From Hirudinaria manillensis (lineage: Eukaryota; Annelida; Clitellata; Hirudinida; Hirudinidae), in the NCBI GenBank assembly GCA_034509925.1, contig CM067532.1, positions 9,196,180 to 9,260,179 of the forward strand: a stretch of 64,000 nucleotides of DNA, in the 5' to 3' direction. A program made the translations under genes and the position numbers. Positions 1 through 12,519 of this stretch are shown piece after piece. Position 1 is the first letter of the stretch, and the number at the start of each line of letters is the position of its first letter. Under the pieces are notes generated by a model. The model was not told where the DNA came from, did no database searches, and saw nothing but the letters and a program-made list of their open reading frames with translations.

Positions 1-3000
1 AATTTTTTAATTTTATGATGACACTAGTATGGCTGTATTCATTCCAATACTCGAATGTGCCAAGCATTTCAAAGCAGTGCCTACAAAGTATTAGTTTGCT
101 TATCGAGCCTCCACTTTTATTTTGTATATTTATTTCTTTAGTGATTAAACACTGTACTAGGTATTTTCTACTGCAACGAGAGATTTTTTATAAGTGCCTT
201 CTGTTTACAAAAAAATGGCTACGAGTGTGTTGGCTGCGGCTCTTCTTTCGTTGATTCAAGAAATCGTTCTATTGCCTCGAAATTATTTCAAGCGAGAATT
301 TCAACTTCATTGGTCCCTGATTTGAGTGAGGAATTTTTATTCTGACATTTTGTTTTCAATGTTCACAAATTTATGAGATATTTTAGCGCATTTCTGGGGG
401 CACGATTTTATTCTTATTTGAATTGTTTTGTAAACGTTTCGAATGTTTGAACGAATAAAACAAAGTCAAATGAATCTAAGAATCTCAAGTTGTCTTGTCC
501 TTAAAAAAAAGTATTATTTGGATTCTAGGAATCCATTGGATCATCGACAAAGTAACATCTTTGGAGATGGATAAATTGAATTGAAAGGTATTGGTGGCTG
601 TGCGGATTTGTCGAATTCCTTTTTAGATTGCTTTGGAATCTCAGTGTTTACATAATCAGTCGCTGTTATACGCAGTTGAAGAATCATGCTTTCCTTCAAC
701 TTCACCATCGCCAGGAATGTTAGCTAGTTGCTATATTCGTCATTTTTGACCCTCATTAGAGTGGTGATGTTAAATGCATTCAATATGTCTATCTGGTGAA
801 TTTGCCAACAAAGTTAAAAAAGACCACAGTTGTCCACCAGATAAAGTAACAATTGATCTAACACCAAATTCCCATAGGAAGGTATTGGAAATGTGCTTAT
901 ATATACTTATTTTTTGCATAATCAATTTATTTTCATGATTTAATGAGTCCCTTTAGAAGTCATTTGATTGCAAAAAGATGTGGTGAGTCTCGACAGACGG
1001 ACTTATGGTTTCAATTCTGCTTGATAGAGTGGAAATGATAAAGAAGGTCTAGTTGGATTTTGGCACCTTGTATTCAACCTGTTGTTGCATTTGTTGATTG
1101 AATAATGGCCCAGACGAATGAATCAATGCTAGGTAGCTCTTGCATTCTGTCCCAGATACCTAGATGCCTAGAGGTTTAGTTTGGTCTGGAGAAATTCTAT
1201 TCCACGGCATGATGTAGGCTAAATATAAATGTTGAAAAACACGAACCGGTTTGACCTTCCCGAGGAGAAATGTTATCGTGCCGATCGCAGACTACGTTTC
1301 ACTTCGTCCGATCTCTCGTGTTTTTCCGGCAAGAAAATCAAATTCTCAGTCGGTTGCGATGATGTTGGTTTGCGAAACAATATCTCCGAGCGCTTTTGGC
1401 TGCCTAGGAAACGGATGCGGACCTCCCTATGCTGCTTTGAAAGTTTTTTGTATTTCACAGCGATTGCTTTGTAAATGGATGCACATATTTCCTAACAAAG
1501 AAACATGAATGGTGCTATGTTGGTGGAAAGCAATAAACATGGCACCAGGAGAAGAGAGAGTTATAATTCATCTGTGAGACACCTTTGTTGCCCCATCGAT
1601 GCCATGCTGATTGCTTAAATTGGGGATGGATGGGCGGAAAGATTGATCGGTCTACGGAAAATATGGAAAGACTCCGAGCTTTGCCTGTGTCTCTCTGTTT
1701 TCGCTCTATTTGTGAGGAAGAGAAGTGGGTGTAAGGTGTTTATTCTTAACATCCAAATATGTGCATCATTAGGGAAATTAGAGATAAAGTATCGAATTAT
1801 GAGAGTTAGAATGAGTAAGAGCTAGAAAGTAATCTTGAAAAAATAATTCTAAACTTTAAAAAGACTTTGGGAAATGAGTAACCGAGCGAGCGTCGTCACT
1901 GAAGGATAGAAAAGCCTTGATGTCTTAACAACTGATGAATAGTTTCTCCGACAAAATGGAGGAGGTTTGTACCAAGTAGTAGATGGAAAAAAAAAGATCT
2001 TCGACGCAGCAGGTTCATGATGATGAAAGTTGAAGATGATAACCTTTCAAAGTTCGGCAGTCACGCATCAATCTCTCCTTTCGTTTGCCGTTCTGCCACC
2101 GGATCGTCCGGTCAGGAGAGTCCCCGGGTGCACTGGACAGTTGAAAGTGGATACCCACCTGGAACGACTCTATTCCATCTGCTTTAGATCATGGAGTTGG
2201 AAAGCTTCGGTCATCTTCATCCCATCATTTCGTGAGAGCAATAACGTCAGGGGCACTCGAAAATTCTCGTCCGATACATCAACTCCAAATCATGTTCAAG
2301 AGGCATGCAAATTAAATCTAAAGCGATAGTTTAGTGTATATGTTTTCTGGCAATAAGGTGAAAATAAATTTTGTAGTTTAGGGCAAAAAATGAACCTCAC
2401 AAAGCCTTCCAAATCCACCCGTTTTTACCCCTTTGGGCGGCTGCTTTTTGTTCGTTAAAAATTGGCAAAAAGAACAAACAAGTCAAAAACACACAGAAAT
2501 CTGAGACCCGCGGAGAGTTTTTGGACTGGGAATACTCGGGTGAGTTTTTTTTTGGAGGCGATGAGATATTTACCTGTCGACATGGCTGACGTGAATGATG
2601 CCCTGTAGAAAAATTGGACTGGATTGGATGGAGAGGTGGTTGTAAGCAGGAATGAGCCCGTTACATTGCGGGATATTTCACTTATTTTCACTGTTAAGAA
2701 TTAAAAATTGGATTAATTTAAATGTAGTCAATTAATCTATTTTAGGAGACTACTCATAACATTTCCAGGCTGACTCTTGCTATTTGGTCTTCTATCTATC
2801 TGATTGGTTAGTTAATTATAAGTTCAAGAGGTATACAGGTGTGTTTTGGTCAAAAGCCTTACAACCTTTTCGAGTCAGAGGTTAGAAGCCATTTTGTAAT
2901 TTGTACTTGATATTTAATTTGAACCTTCCAGTTTTAGTTCCAGGATTGTTAGAAGGGCTTGGTTCTACGAAATTTCAATGAGAAGTGAAATGGTGATAAA

Positions 3001-4239
3001 TGGGACGTTTACAATTCTCTGTAAATAAATTGTTCTGTACTTTTATTGGAGTCTCGCATCTCCTTTGAGCAGTATCTGATGTTTGGAGTTGAACCGTCAA
3101 GCAACGTATCCAATATCGATCGGCGTCCTTTGTCTCTGACTTTCCCACGAGTATGCCATGAAATAGGTGCCATACGGAACGATGTGTAAATCAAAACATA
3201 GAGCTCAAATACCGATTAAAGGGTACTAAAACATAAAAATGATTATTAATTCGATATAAACTGCAGAGGATAATTTAGACTTGCAAGAGAATTAATACCA
3301 TTAGCTCGATAGACTTTCATTTCAAGTTCAAAGAGCTGCAGAAAATAGGCAAAACATGACTTTCTTCGTTTGTGTGTTTATTATATGTAATAGCTGTTAC
3401 CATGCGAGTGAGTTACACGTAATTAGGCATTGTTATGCTTTCTCCTTGCTTGACCCCGTCAGCGTTCATGTCAGGTGCTGCAATAACAAGCTCCTTTATG
3501 CAGTTTTTACGGTATGTTTACCACCGATCACGGAGCACAATGCATATCGACAACTTGTCGAAAACAATGGTAATGGTAGTAATAATAATGATGTCGGCCG
3601 CGATGTCTGCGCAAGAGTTTAATAGGTTTCCTCGTTTGTCCAAGCAATCATAAGATGAAATTAAATAGAAAACGAGTCAAAGAATAACAGAAATTTTCAA
3701 TAATCTTCATAATTATGCCGTAAAGCGACATGGGATTTGCTTGAAAACTGGATAAAATAAATCTATGGAAGAAACTCCATGTATGCCGACTCTCTTGGTA
3801 TCCTTAGGAGTTTGTGATTACCAGGAAAAGAAAAAAAATCAGATTTACTGCTAATTAGAACACGCTCAGAAATATGGAATTTAGAATGAAAACGTCTTTT
3901 TAGGAGCTGTTTAGAAATTTGTAGTGCTGCGCCTGAAGAAGAAAAAGAGTTAACTTTGATTTATTAAAAAAATGTAATTACAAATACATACATAGTTATA
4001 TTGTCGTAAACAGATTACATAGTTTAATTACAATTGGAAGAATGTGTTACAGTGTCCAAAATTTGAGTCAACAACTTAATATTTTAACAGTGACTTATGT
4101 AACCTGGTTTCAATTAGCAAATTTTATTACATAATGTAACTCGTTTTTTTTTTGTTTAAAATATTTGATATGTGGACGCTTTAATGATATTGTTTACATT
4201 CTCTACCCCGTTTAATTTCGAAAATTGTTCTCCGTTAGC
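1..4239. other. Left-edge region without a convincing gene
   Basis: I see no multi-exon gene I can defend here. The stretch is AT-rich with scattered GC-richer islands (about 1230-1480, 2040-2310 and 3440-3620). Short open frames exist on both strands in these islands but none resembles a family I know and none chains to another through compatible splice sites. One minus-strand frame, about 2165-2307, reads like protein (begins near SDENFRVPLTLL and ends at a TAG) and could be the last exon of something lost. A second candidate at 774-881 is listed separately. No tRNA or rRNA was recognised. Confidence 0.5.
774..881 (+). CDS. Possible first coding exon, unknown product
   Basis: An ATG at 774 opens a 36-codon frame beginning MHSICLSGEF and ending NSHRK, followed directly by a GT dinucleotide at 882. 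An in-frame TAA lies just upstream of the ATG, so 774 is the earliest start in this frame. A possible second exon follows at about 957-983 (after TTTAG; reads KSFDCKKM before a strong GTGAGT), but I could not extend it further in phase. No family resemblance is seen. This may be a short real exon, a relic or chance. Confidence 0.2.
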
Positions 4240-5512
4240 ATGGCTCTCTCGAACCGATTGTATGGCCTAGCGAGGAATTTGAAATCGTTTGGTGGAGCAT
4301 TTGCTATCAGGTTAGCAAGTTTATATAAAAAAACTAGTTATTGTGAAATTTCTTAAGAGTTGTTAATAATTCTATAACCTTGAGCTTCATGTGACACCGG
4401 GATCAGTGGATCAATCCAGCTCTAACGGTTCTTTTAAACTTCATAATTATTTATTTTTACAGATTGCCAGCCATCAAAGCTTTGCAGAACGTTGTTCACG
4501 AACCAGTTTGTGGACAGAGAAATTTATTTATTTCAGCAAAATTGTCTGAAGCCATTAAAGTGGATCGATATGGTGCATTGAGGACAACTGTATTGGTTAG
4601 TTGATCAGAGATGGTATTTTGCAATTTGAAAAAGCCATCCTCCCATTTAAGGTTTTGGATGAATCAGGCAATGAAGTGGGAGTGATGAAGATGAGCCAAT
4701 TGAAAACCTTGGCAGTTGAGAAGAACCTAAAAATACACTGTGTCGATGAAAATGCGACTCCTCATCCGACTTACAAGCTCATCTCTGGCAAGTTTTTAAC
4801 AGAGCTCCGGAAGAGTGAAAAGAAAGCTCTGAAGTCGGAAAAGGTCAAGACAAAAAACCTGGTTATCAATTCCAGCATCTCACAGAGGGACTTGTCACTG
4901 AAAATAGATAGCATTTTGGATTGGCTGAAGAGTAACCATCTCGTAGCAGTTAAAATTCGGAGTCATGGAGAGGATAAGGTGAGTTACCCCATTCTGATAT
5001 ATGTTCATAATATTTTCATTTGTTATCATAGTTTATATCAAATTACTGATCAATGCATGTATAATATGATATCATCAATGATTGAGTGACAATCATATTT
5101 ATTTCTTAAACAGAAGCACTTAGAAATCTTCAAAGAAATAACAAAGGCCACTTCCTCTGTTGCCAGAATGCTTGATTCACAATCAATGACGAACTTCATA
5201 ACCCTTACATTGACCTCCCTAGAGAGTAACACTAAGTCTCCCAACGTACCTAAACCTCTGACTATTAAGGAACTACAAGAAGCAGAAGCTCAGGGAGTAT
5301 CTAAGCCACAAGTTCATGAAAACCATCCACAGGAAGTTCCAAAAGCTCTCAAAAACTCAAAGGACATCTCGAATTCTGAAGAAAAAGAGACTGATAAGAC
5401 CTCAAAGGATAAGAAGGTGAAAACTGTAAAGGAAGAGGAAGTTAGCATGAAAAGCAGGTCAAAAAAGTCCAAAGGGGAGCCACAACAGGCTGAAGACAAA
5501 GCACAGTCTTAA
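4240..5512 (+). CDS. MTIF3: Mitochondrial translation initiation factor IF-3
   Basis: Binds the small mitoribosomal subunit, keeps the subunits apart and helps initiator tRNA selection in the matrix. Proposed exons are 4240-4310, 4463-4505, 4601-4978 and 5114-5512 (296 aa). The first 24 residues (MALSNRLYGLARNLK...) carry R/K and no acidic residue, as a mitochondrial presequence should. The IF3 N-domain follows (KVLDESGNEVGVMKM, then YKLISGKFL), then a Lys-rich linker and the C-domain (ISQRDLSLKID, LDWLKSNHLVAVKI, continued in the last exon). A Lys/Glu-rich tail of about 80 residues extends past the usual end. The third and fourth exons are firm. The junction near 4506-4601 is not: a read-through would change frame, so I infer a short intron (4506-4600) with a weak acceptor; an indel in the assembly is the alternative. 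Confidence 0.85.
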
Positions 5513-6219
5513 AATTTGTCTTGAGTGTTGAAGATGTTTTGATTAAATTTATTTTGTTGTACTCGTTTATGTTTTTTGAGATATTTTGTCAGGTTATTTT
5601 GATAAGTTATTGTGGGCATTGCGCTCTTTTCCAGTATTGAAAAGCTGCTTTTTCGTTGTAGTTCAATTTGATTGGCCATTACAGCCTCAAATTAGCAGCA
5701 TAAGTTTAGCTGGGCGATTGCATAAGCGCCTTTTAGGAAATCAGGCATGAAAAGTTATGTCCCTGTTGTGTCAGGAAAGACATGTTGTACAGGTCATCGG
5801 GTGGCTCGGGTTCAGGTCCGCACGTTTTGGGTCCGTCGTTGGATTTTAGGCATTTGCGACTTTTAATATTAATTTTATTTTATAATGTAAAACAAAAGTA
5901 AAAATTAAATTTTGCTTTGCGAGATAATGCTAAATGTAATGAACAAATTAATTTCGTTCCTCAGTTCATTACTTTTGACCGATCTGAAAACAATCGCACG
6001 TAGGCGATCTGCTTGGTAGTTCCCACCTTTTCTTTGAAATTCCCTACTGTAGTAACCTTTCAAAGACGGGTCACTACCGGTCGATTTGTAGACTAATTGT
6101 TTTCATTAATATCTCGTTGGATTGTGATATTTTACAAGACCTTTAGCGTGGTTGTATTTTTATTTTGCGGTTGCCTTTTTAACTAGCGGCTGCTAAAAAT
6201 ATTTTCGCATATCGATGGA
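5513..6219. other. Intergenic: MTIF3 3' flank and RASSF 5' flank
   Basis: About 700 nt, AT-rich, with no open frame of interest. The first part should hold the MTIF3 3' UTR and the last part the RASSF promoter and 5' UTR. I see no clear AATAAA close to the MTIF3 stop and no recognisable TATA or initiator motif that I would defend. Confidence 0.5.
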
Positions 6220-8952
6220 ATGGATAAACATTATTCTGGAAGCGATTCTGATAGTTCAGGGGAGTATGTTTATGACAACCCCTTTTTGCTAGAAGACGAC
6301 AAATTTGAAAGGGAGTTCGAAAAGACCTTGGCATTGTTTGATGCTCTCCTTATTGGTGAAGGTGAACCTTTTATTAATCAGTCTATGCTGTGAATATTTC
6401 GTTGTACTTATCAATGCTATCATGTAAAAAAAAATTGTTCAAATGGCTTTACAGATTCTCTCAGTGACACATTTTCTCTCAGTTCTTCGCCAACTTCAAC
6501 CTTAAAATTTGATGCAAAAAAATCTGAGACAAAACCACAAAGCTACTCTAACGATGGTCACAACAAACCAACATCAATTCAGCCCAAGAAGAACATTGAG
6601 ACTTCTGCTGTTCTTCCAGAGGAGAGACCAAAATCTTTTTTACATGATGAGGTGGAATTAGTTTGTCATTTCAATAATTTTTATGAGTGGAATGGAGTCA
6701 GCATCGTTTTTATATCAACTTGACTTGTCATAGTTTTTTTACTTTTTTACTCACGACACGGACGCCTTATGGCCGATTTTTTATTTAGTATTGGGTTTCA
6801 TGATTGCCATTTTTAAACCGATTATTCTCGAATGTTGTAGTTTTTAGTTTTGCAGTTGAATTTGAATTGGCCATGATAAGAATAAATCCCATTCGTCACC
6901 CCATTAGGACCTCTCGAAAGAGTGCTAGAATAACGTTCTTTCTTTTCTCAGGTGAGCGAATTCAACAGGCTCCTGAAAGAACTTTCAGAAACTCCGCTTA
7001 CGAGCAAACTCCAGGAACGTTCCTCTTCCACGCTCGGAAGGCGGCCAGGAACGAAATCTCGAAATTCGGTCCACCACCACCACTCGTTTTCCGCCTCGCT
7101 TCCTCATCAGAAACTGCCCGACGGGGACAACCCCGTGAATTCCGAACCCGACGACCTCTTGTCGGACGACGAGACAACATTCCAGACGGCAGAGGAGAAG
7201 CTCTTGTTGGGAGGCGCACGACCGTGCAACTGTGAAAATGGTTTGCTTCAATTACTCGAGGCATTTGTTGTTTTCATAGAGGTTCATTTTCGGACGCTTT
7301 AGAACTATTCCTGACTCCTTTAATCTGCCTGAGGTGATGAACAGGCAAACGTTTCTGGTGGCAGCATCGATGATGATTGATTTTGACGATGATGATGAAG
7401 ATGATGATGGTGATAAATGTGCTTGGCCGATGGGGGTAACAATGCCTATTATTGATCTCTTGTCTATCACATTCAGATCATTAACTTGCATCAAAGTACT
7501 GTTTGTGATGGATAAATTAAAGCCTCATGATTGATTGATTGATTGATTGATTGATTAAATCATGATGTATTAATAATCCATTGATTGATGGCTTGACGCT
7601 GCTCAAGGATAAACTTTCAATTCTCTTGTGTTCAAGTTGATGTTAATAGGTTAACTAATTTATAATTATCACAATTGATTAAGCTTTTTATAGCTGTACC
7701 CAGGCCAGTCTTGAGGATAAGCCAATTAGGCTTCTCTGATTAAATAATTTAATTAACACATGGTTTGGCCAATCAAGAGTCTTGTCGGCTTCATCTGTTA
7801 TCGAGCGCCGGGTCTCCTCGTTTGAGGACAGATGGAAATGATTTTGATTGAATGAGAACATTACTTTTTGTGTGAAATATTTCAACAAAACCTCGCCAAT
7901 TTGACACAGTAAATCATGGCCGGATGGATGGATGGATGGCGAGTGGATGTGTAAAACCTTTTCTCATTTTAAAGCCACCTCCTCTCGAGACCACGGAAAT
8001 GAGTCAAACGACGACGGACTCCATCCCCTCCCTTCTTGTTCGAACTGCGTCAAGCGACGGTCCCTGTGTCGAATGATCGAGTCGGGATTCTTCGAATCTC
8101 TGAGGTCCTCGCCATTTTCGCACGGCTCTTGCGACGCGCTGAGCCCCAGAGGGCACTCGGAGGAAGACTGGGGTGCCCTCGATCCGACCAGTCGGTCGTC
8201 CTCGTTGGGTCCTTTCCACCGCTTGCCTCTTCGGTTCCGGAGCTTGGACCGGGGCCTCGACGGAAAGAAGGTACGTTTCACAGTCAATCGATTGATTGAT
8301 CGACAAAGGATTGATTATCGGTAATGATTGATAATATCTTGTCATCAATTTTTTTATGTGAGGTTGGTTTTTGAAAGTTTATAAAGAGAAAGTGGGATAA
8401 TAATTGTACTATATAATGTCAATCGACAAAGGTTTGATTATTGGTAATGATTGGTAATATCTCCTCATATTTTTTTTTAATGTGAGGATGGTTTTTGAAA
8501 GTTTATAAAGAGAAAGTGGGATAATAATTGTTCTATATAATGTAAGTAATTCTTGGCACTATTGGTTTTGGAACTTAGGATTTGAAAACTTTGTTTGTAA
8601 TGCTTTAGGAAAGAACTCTTAAAAATTTTACTGCAAATACCTCTCACCAGTCTCTCATCAGTTGTTAACACTTGATGAGAGGCAATTGTTGTTGTTGTTG
8701 TTGTGGATGGAATGCAGTTGTCATTGTTAACTGAGCTTGGTTTCCATTTGTTCCTTTTTTTTAATTTTTAAATGAACCCAAATTTTTAAATCTCATTAAA
8801 TCACACACTTTTTTGCAATTTTTAAATATATTTATTTAACATTTTTTCCCCACCGAACGAATTATCATAATCGGCTTTAATAATTGAATTAAAAATTTGT
8901 CAGGTAATATGTTAATTAGCATAAACAACATTCACTAAATGTTTATAAAGTT

Positions 8953-8983
<31 letters not shown>

Positions 8984-9242
8984 CAAATTTTTTATTAAAA
9001 ATATTTAAATTATATTAGGCCATAATATGTATGCTGGAACTGCAAATGCCGTCAACAAAGACTCTTTCTCTGAGTCCCGAAATGAGGTGGAAAACATGGA
9101 TCAAAATAAACTTATTGTTCAGATTCAACTTCTTTTATTTCTCTTTCCACCTCATTTTATCTTTGTGGCCTTTGGCTTAGTGCTTCATTATCAGCAATAT
9201 CATTAATGCTTCTAATGTTTTTGTTACTATTATTAATATTAT

Positions 9243-9291
<49 letters not shown>

Positions 9292-9302
9292 ATTATTATT
9301 AA

Positions 9303-9348
<46 letters not shown>

Positions 9349-10149
9349 GATGTTATCAGCGTTAATGATATTAGGTTCCTTATCAATTCCTTATCTCTCT
9401 CTCTCTATAAGGTAAATAAACACAGAGTTTAAAAATAACACAACCAGGCATCTCTCAACATCATCATTATCAGCAGCAGCATCATCAACAACATCATCAT
9501 CACCATCATCATCATTATTTTCCTGCAACAGGATGAATCCGACTCGGCCTACCAGACGGGTAGCACGGACACCTTGAAATCGACCCCGGGCTCCTCCCTG
9601 AGCCTCGTGCCGGGTACCGTGGATGTCGGGGATTCCCCACTCGATCCGACTCCGGCGGAGGGACTCGGTCTCGAGGAGAAGCTTGAGATTTTCAACAGGA
9701 ACAAGTCAGGACTGTATGTCGAGATGGTGGGTGGAAACGGTTTGAATCGACGACGATGACGACGATGATGATGATGATGATAATGATCATGGTGATGATG
9801 TTGATGTCAACATAAGCAATGGTGTTGATGGTGTGGGCAATGAATAATTCGAATGAACTATTGATGATAATGTCACCTGAAGAGTTGTTAGGAGTGTTTA
9901 AACTCTCTCATTGAAAATGGAAATTGATCAAAAAGGAAACAATTTGAGTTTTTCTGATCTGATCTTGGATTTCCAAACGATATCTGCAGATTAAAATTAA
10001 AAGGACATTGTCATTGCCGATTTCCTGGAAGCTTTAACATTATTCTAATGCATTGCTAATGTATCCCAACCAACCAAGTCCTCCCTTGTTGGTTTAGTTG
10101 GATTAGATGAAAATAATTAACATTATTAACATACTAACCCTTTATTAAC

Positions 10150-10193
<44 letters not shown>

Positions 10194-12519
10194 GTTATTA
10201 TTATTATTAATGTATTATATATATTATATATTATTATTATTAATATATCATATATAGTTTATCGTGTAATTAATCGGATCAGCCCCTCTATCATTCCACA
10301 GGTCGAGGGCAACAAAAACATCTACCACGGAACAATAAGGGTACACCTGAATCTCATCCAGCCAATCAGCATGCGATTGGGTCCTGCAAGCTCCTCCCAC
10401 GCCTCATTCCTGGCGGAAGTTCGTGCCGGTGATGGAGAATTTGACGACGACTGTGATCGTAATCACCTTCGTGACGGGACCGGTTCCGTCACGCTGTCGT
10501 CTGCTGATTCCACAAGAAGGAACGAGATGGCTTCATCATCATCATCATCATCATCGTTAGCAACAACAACATCATCAGTTCATCACTCACTGCCCGAACT
10601 GGGCAACAGATATGCCAGCTTCTATGTACCTCCTGATGTAACGAAAGTGATCCACGTGACCAGGTGAGGCCAGAGTCTGAGATGATGATGATGATGATGA
10701 TGGTGATGGTGATGATTTTTGCTGGGTCTATCAGCCTAAGATTACCAACACTGTTGCAGTTCATTTTTGTTATGTATTTCAATTAGACTCATTTACATTC
10801 CACTCAAAAACAAATTATCCTGAGCAAATAATTGGGGATTTAAATTTAGCATCTTTTAAAGCTTAAACTTTTTTTGCCTTTTTTTTCAAATTTTTTTAAA
10901 AAAACCATTTGAAGTTTATTTTTAAAAATCAAGAAAAACTCAGAAGTCAACCTCTTGCTTGGTGATTATTTTAAACTTTCAATCTCTGAAAGTCTTATAA
11001 AGTCTTGAAAGTACTTGATGGTCACATCTGTACTTGCTGCATTTGTCATGCTGTATCTGGAACACCTGCGATCATTAGAAGAGTCTTGTGCCTTGATGAT
11101 GATAATGATGACGATGATGGTGGTGATGATGATGATGGTGGTGGTGGTGGTGGTGATAGTAGTTGTGGCAGTAGTCTTCAGATTTTGTATCAAACATGTG
11201 GTAAAAGCAACAACATTTAGATTTACAAGAGATGGGCAGAAGGATAGATAGATGGATGAGTTGAGTTCATTAATTGCTATCATGCCTTCACATTGTTGAA
11301 GTCTTTGCATGCATGGGCTTGCTATCTGGTTTATTTATCGGTTGGGTGCATCTGATAGATTCAGGACTGATGATTGATCTAATAATAGATATTTTGGTTT
11401 TCCCCACTGTTCAATTCTGATAATTAGTAGTTGGTGATTGGTCAATTGCCTGTTGTGGATTGACTGAGTGTTTGAATGTTTGATTGTTTTGTTGTTGCAG
11501 TGAATCAACTACACCGACTGTGATAAGGACACTGTTGAACAAGTACCAGATTGTCAACAGTGCCAAGAGGTTTGCTCTCTTTCAGAGGACTTATGACAAG
11601 CCTGGTCAGTTATCTCAATCAATCAATCCCTTATTTTATGATTGATTAACTGCTTTTGAAATCACTAATTATTGGGTTTATTCATTAGATATTTATTATT
11701 AGATTTTATTTCTGAAGAATATTCATCGTTTTTGGCTTGTCGATGTTTCTCAGCTTATTGTAAAACTACTCAGACTACTTAAAACTATGACTCAGAAAAA
11801 AAAAACCGTTGGTTATATGCAACAGTGATTACAGTCACATTAGTAATTATAAATAAAAATAATTATAAATAAAATAATTATAAATAAAAATAATTACTAA
11901 CATAATCTACAATCTACAACACACACTTCACTAATTCCCATGCAGTCAGCACAAACCAAGAAGATAAGGGGTCCAAGGGCAGCGACCTTCACCTCGCACG
12001 ACCCCTGACCTGCCACATGAGGAAGCTGAGGGACGACGAGAGACCCCTGGAAATCCTCCTGATGGCAGTCGAAGAGGCAGGGGTGGTTGCCCTGGAAACA
12101 ATCCACTTTGTACTCCAGGAGTACTCCTCGGGAGAAATCATAGTATGTTCTGAAGTTGTACCAGTTATTAATAGTTAACCTATCGATAAATTAATAATTT
12201 AATAATAATCTTAGTAATAGTCATCCTACTAATAAATTTCTTAACGAGTCAGTAATAGTTATTAATAGGTTAGTAATAATATTTAATAATATGTTAGTAA
12301 TAGTTAAAATACTAGTAAAGTGGTTTGTTTTTAAATAAAACACGACCTTCCCCTTTCCAGTGGGAGGCTTTCTCTATTCCGGAGTTGAACAACTTTCTGG
12401 CGATCCTGAGCAGAGAGGAGCAGCTGAAGATCACGGAGGTGGAGCACAGGTACCTGGACGCGAAGGCCGCCATCGAGTCGAAGATCCGCGACCTGGAACT
12501 GCAAAGCGGTCTCCAGTGA
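6220..12519 (+). CDS. RASSF: Classical RASSF protein with RA and SARAH domains
   Basis: Ras-association scaffold of the RASSF1/3/5 group. In the family the RA domain binds Ras-like GTPases and the SARAH helix pairs with Hippo-type MST kinases. Nine exons, all GT-AG and in phase: 6220-6355, 6455-6651, 6952-7240, 7975-8270, 9532-9726, 10302-10663, 11501-11604, 11946-12142, 12361-12519; 644 aa. The first ~300 residues are Ser/acidic and disordered, and I see no C1 zinc finger. The RA region starts near residue 355 (EKLEIFNRNKSGLYVEM, then IYHGTIRVHL) and continues as RYASFYVPPDVTKVIHV and KYQIVNSAKRFALFQRT. The last exon is the SARAH domain (WEAFSIPELNNFLAIL). Exon 6 carries an in-frame (TCA)n tract that adds a Ser run inside the RA region. 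Longer than human RASSF1 or RASSF5; the exact paralog is not settled. Confidence 0.93.
7529..7556. repeat. (ATTG)n microsatellite
   Basis: About six to seven copies of a GATT tetranucleotide in RASSF intron 3. Degenerate copies of the same unit recur around 8285-8340. Confidence 0.8.
8948..8984. repeat. (ATTT)n microsatellite
   Basis: About eight copies of a TTTA unit in RASSF intron 4. The rest of this intron (8271-9531) is AT-rich. It contains an imperfect direct repeat: about 8300-8420 recurs at about 8420-8540, sharing the segment with AAAGAGAAAGTGGGATAA. Confidence 0.75.
9232..9351. repeat. (ATT)n/(AAT)n microsatellite
   Basis: About 115 nt of TAA/ATT triplets with one internal switch of strand register near 9265, in RASSF intron 4. 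Similar ATT tracts recur at 10146-10215, 33881-33968, 38175-38235, 40032-40098, 41326-41397, 41485-41577 and 54405-54440. Confidence 0.85.
9457..9518. repeat. (CAT)n tract upstream of RASSF exon 5
   Basis: Imperfect CAT/CAG/CAA triplets that end 13 nt before exon 5 (9532). A complementary GAT tract lies at 9748-9803, just after the exon, so the two could pair across it in the transcript. Confidence 0.8.
9748..9803. repeat. (GAT)n tract downstream of RASSF exon 5
   Basis: GAC/GAT triplets starting about 20 nt after the donor of exon 5. Complementary to 9457-9518. Confidence 0.8.
11092..11160. repeat. (GAT)n/(GGT)n microsatellite
   Basis: GAT triplets grading into GGT triplets in RASSF intron 6. 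A shorter GAT tract lies at 10678-10712, directly after exon 6. Confidence 0.8.

Noticed and set aside
1229-1508. GC-richer island with overlapping frames on both strands, considered as an exon
   Set aside because: No bounding splice pair in a consistent phase and no recognisable motif.
7964-8348. Overlapping frames on both strands around 8.0-8.3 kb
   Set aside because: Shadows of RASSF exon 4, which fits the phase of exons 3 and 5.
9177-9415. Hydrophobic Leu/Ile open frames on both strands
   Set aside because: Translation of an (ATT)n microsatellite in a RASSF intron.
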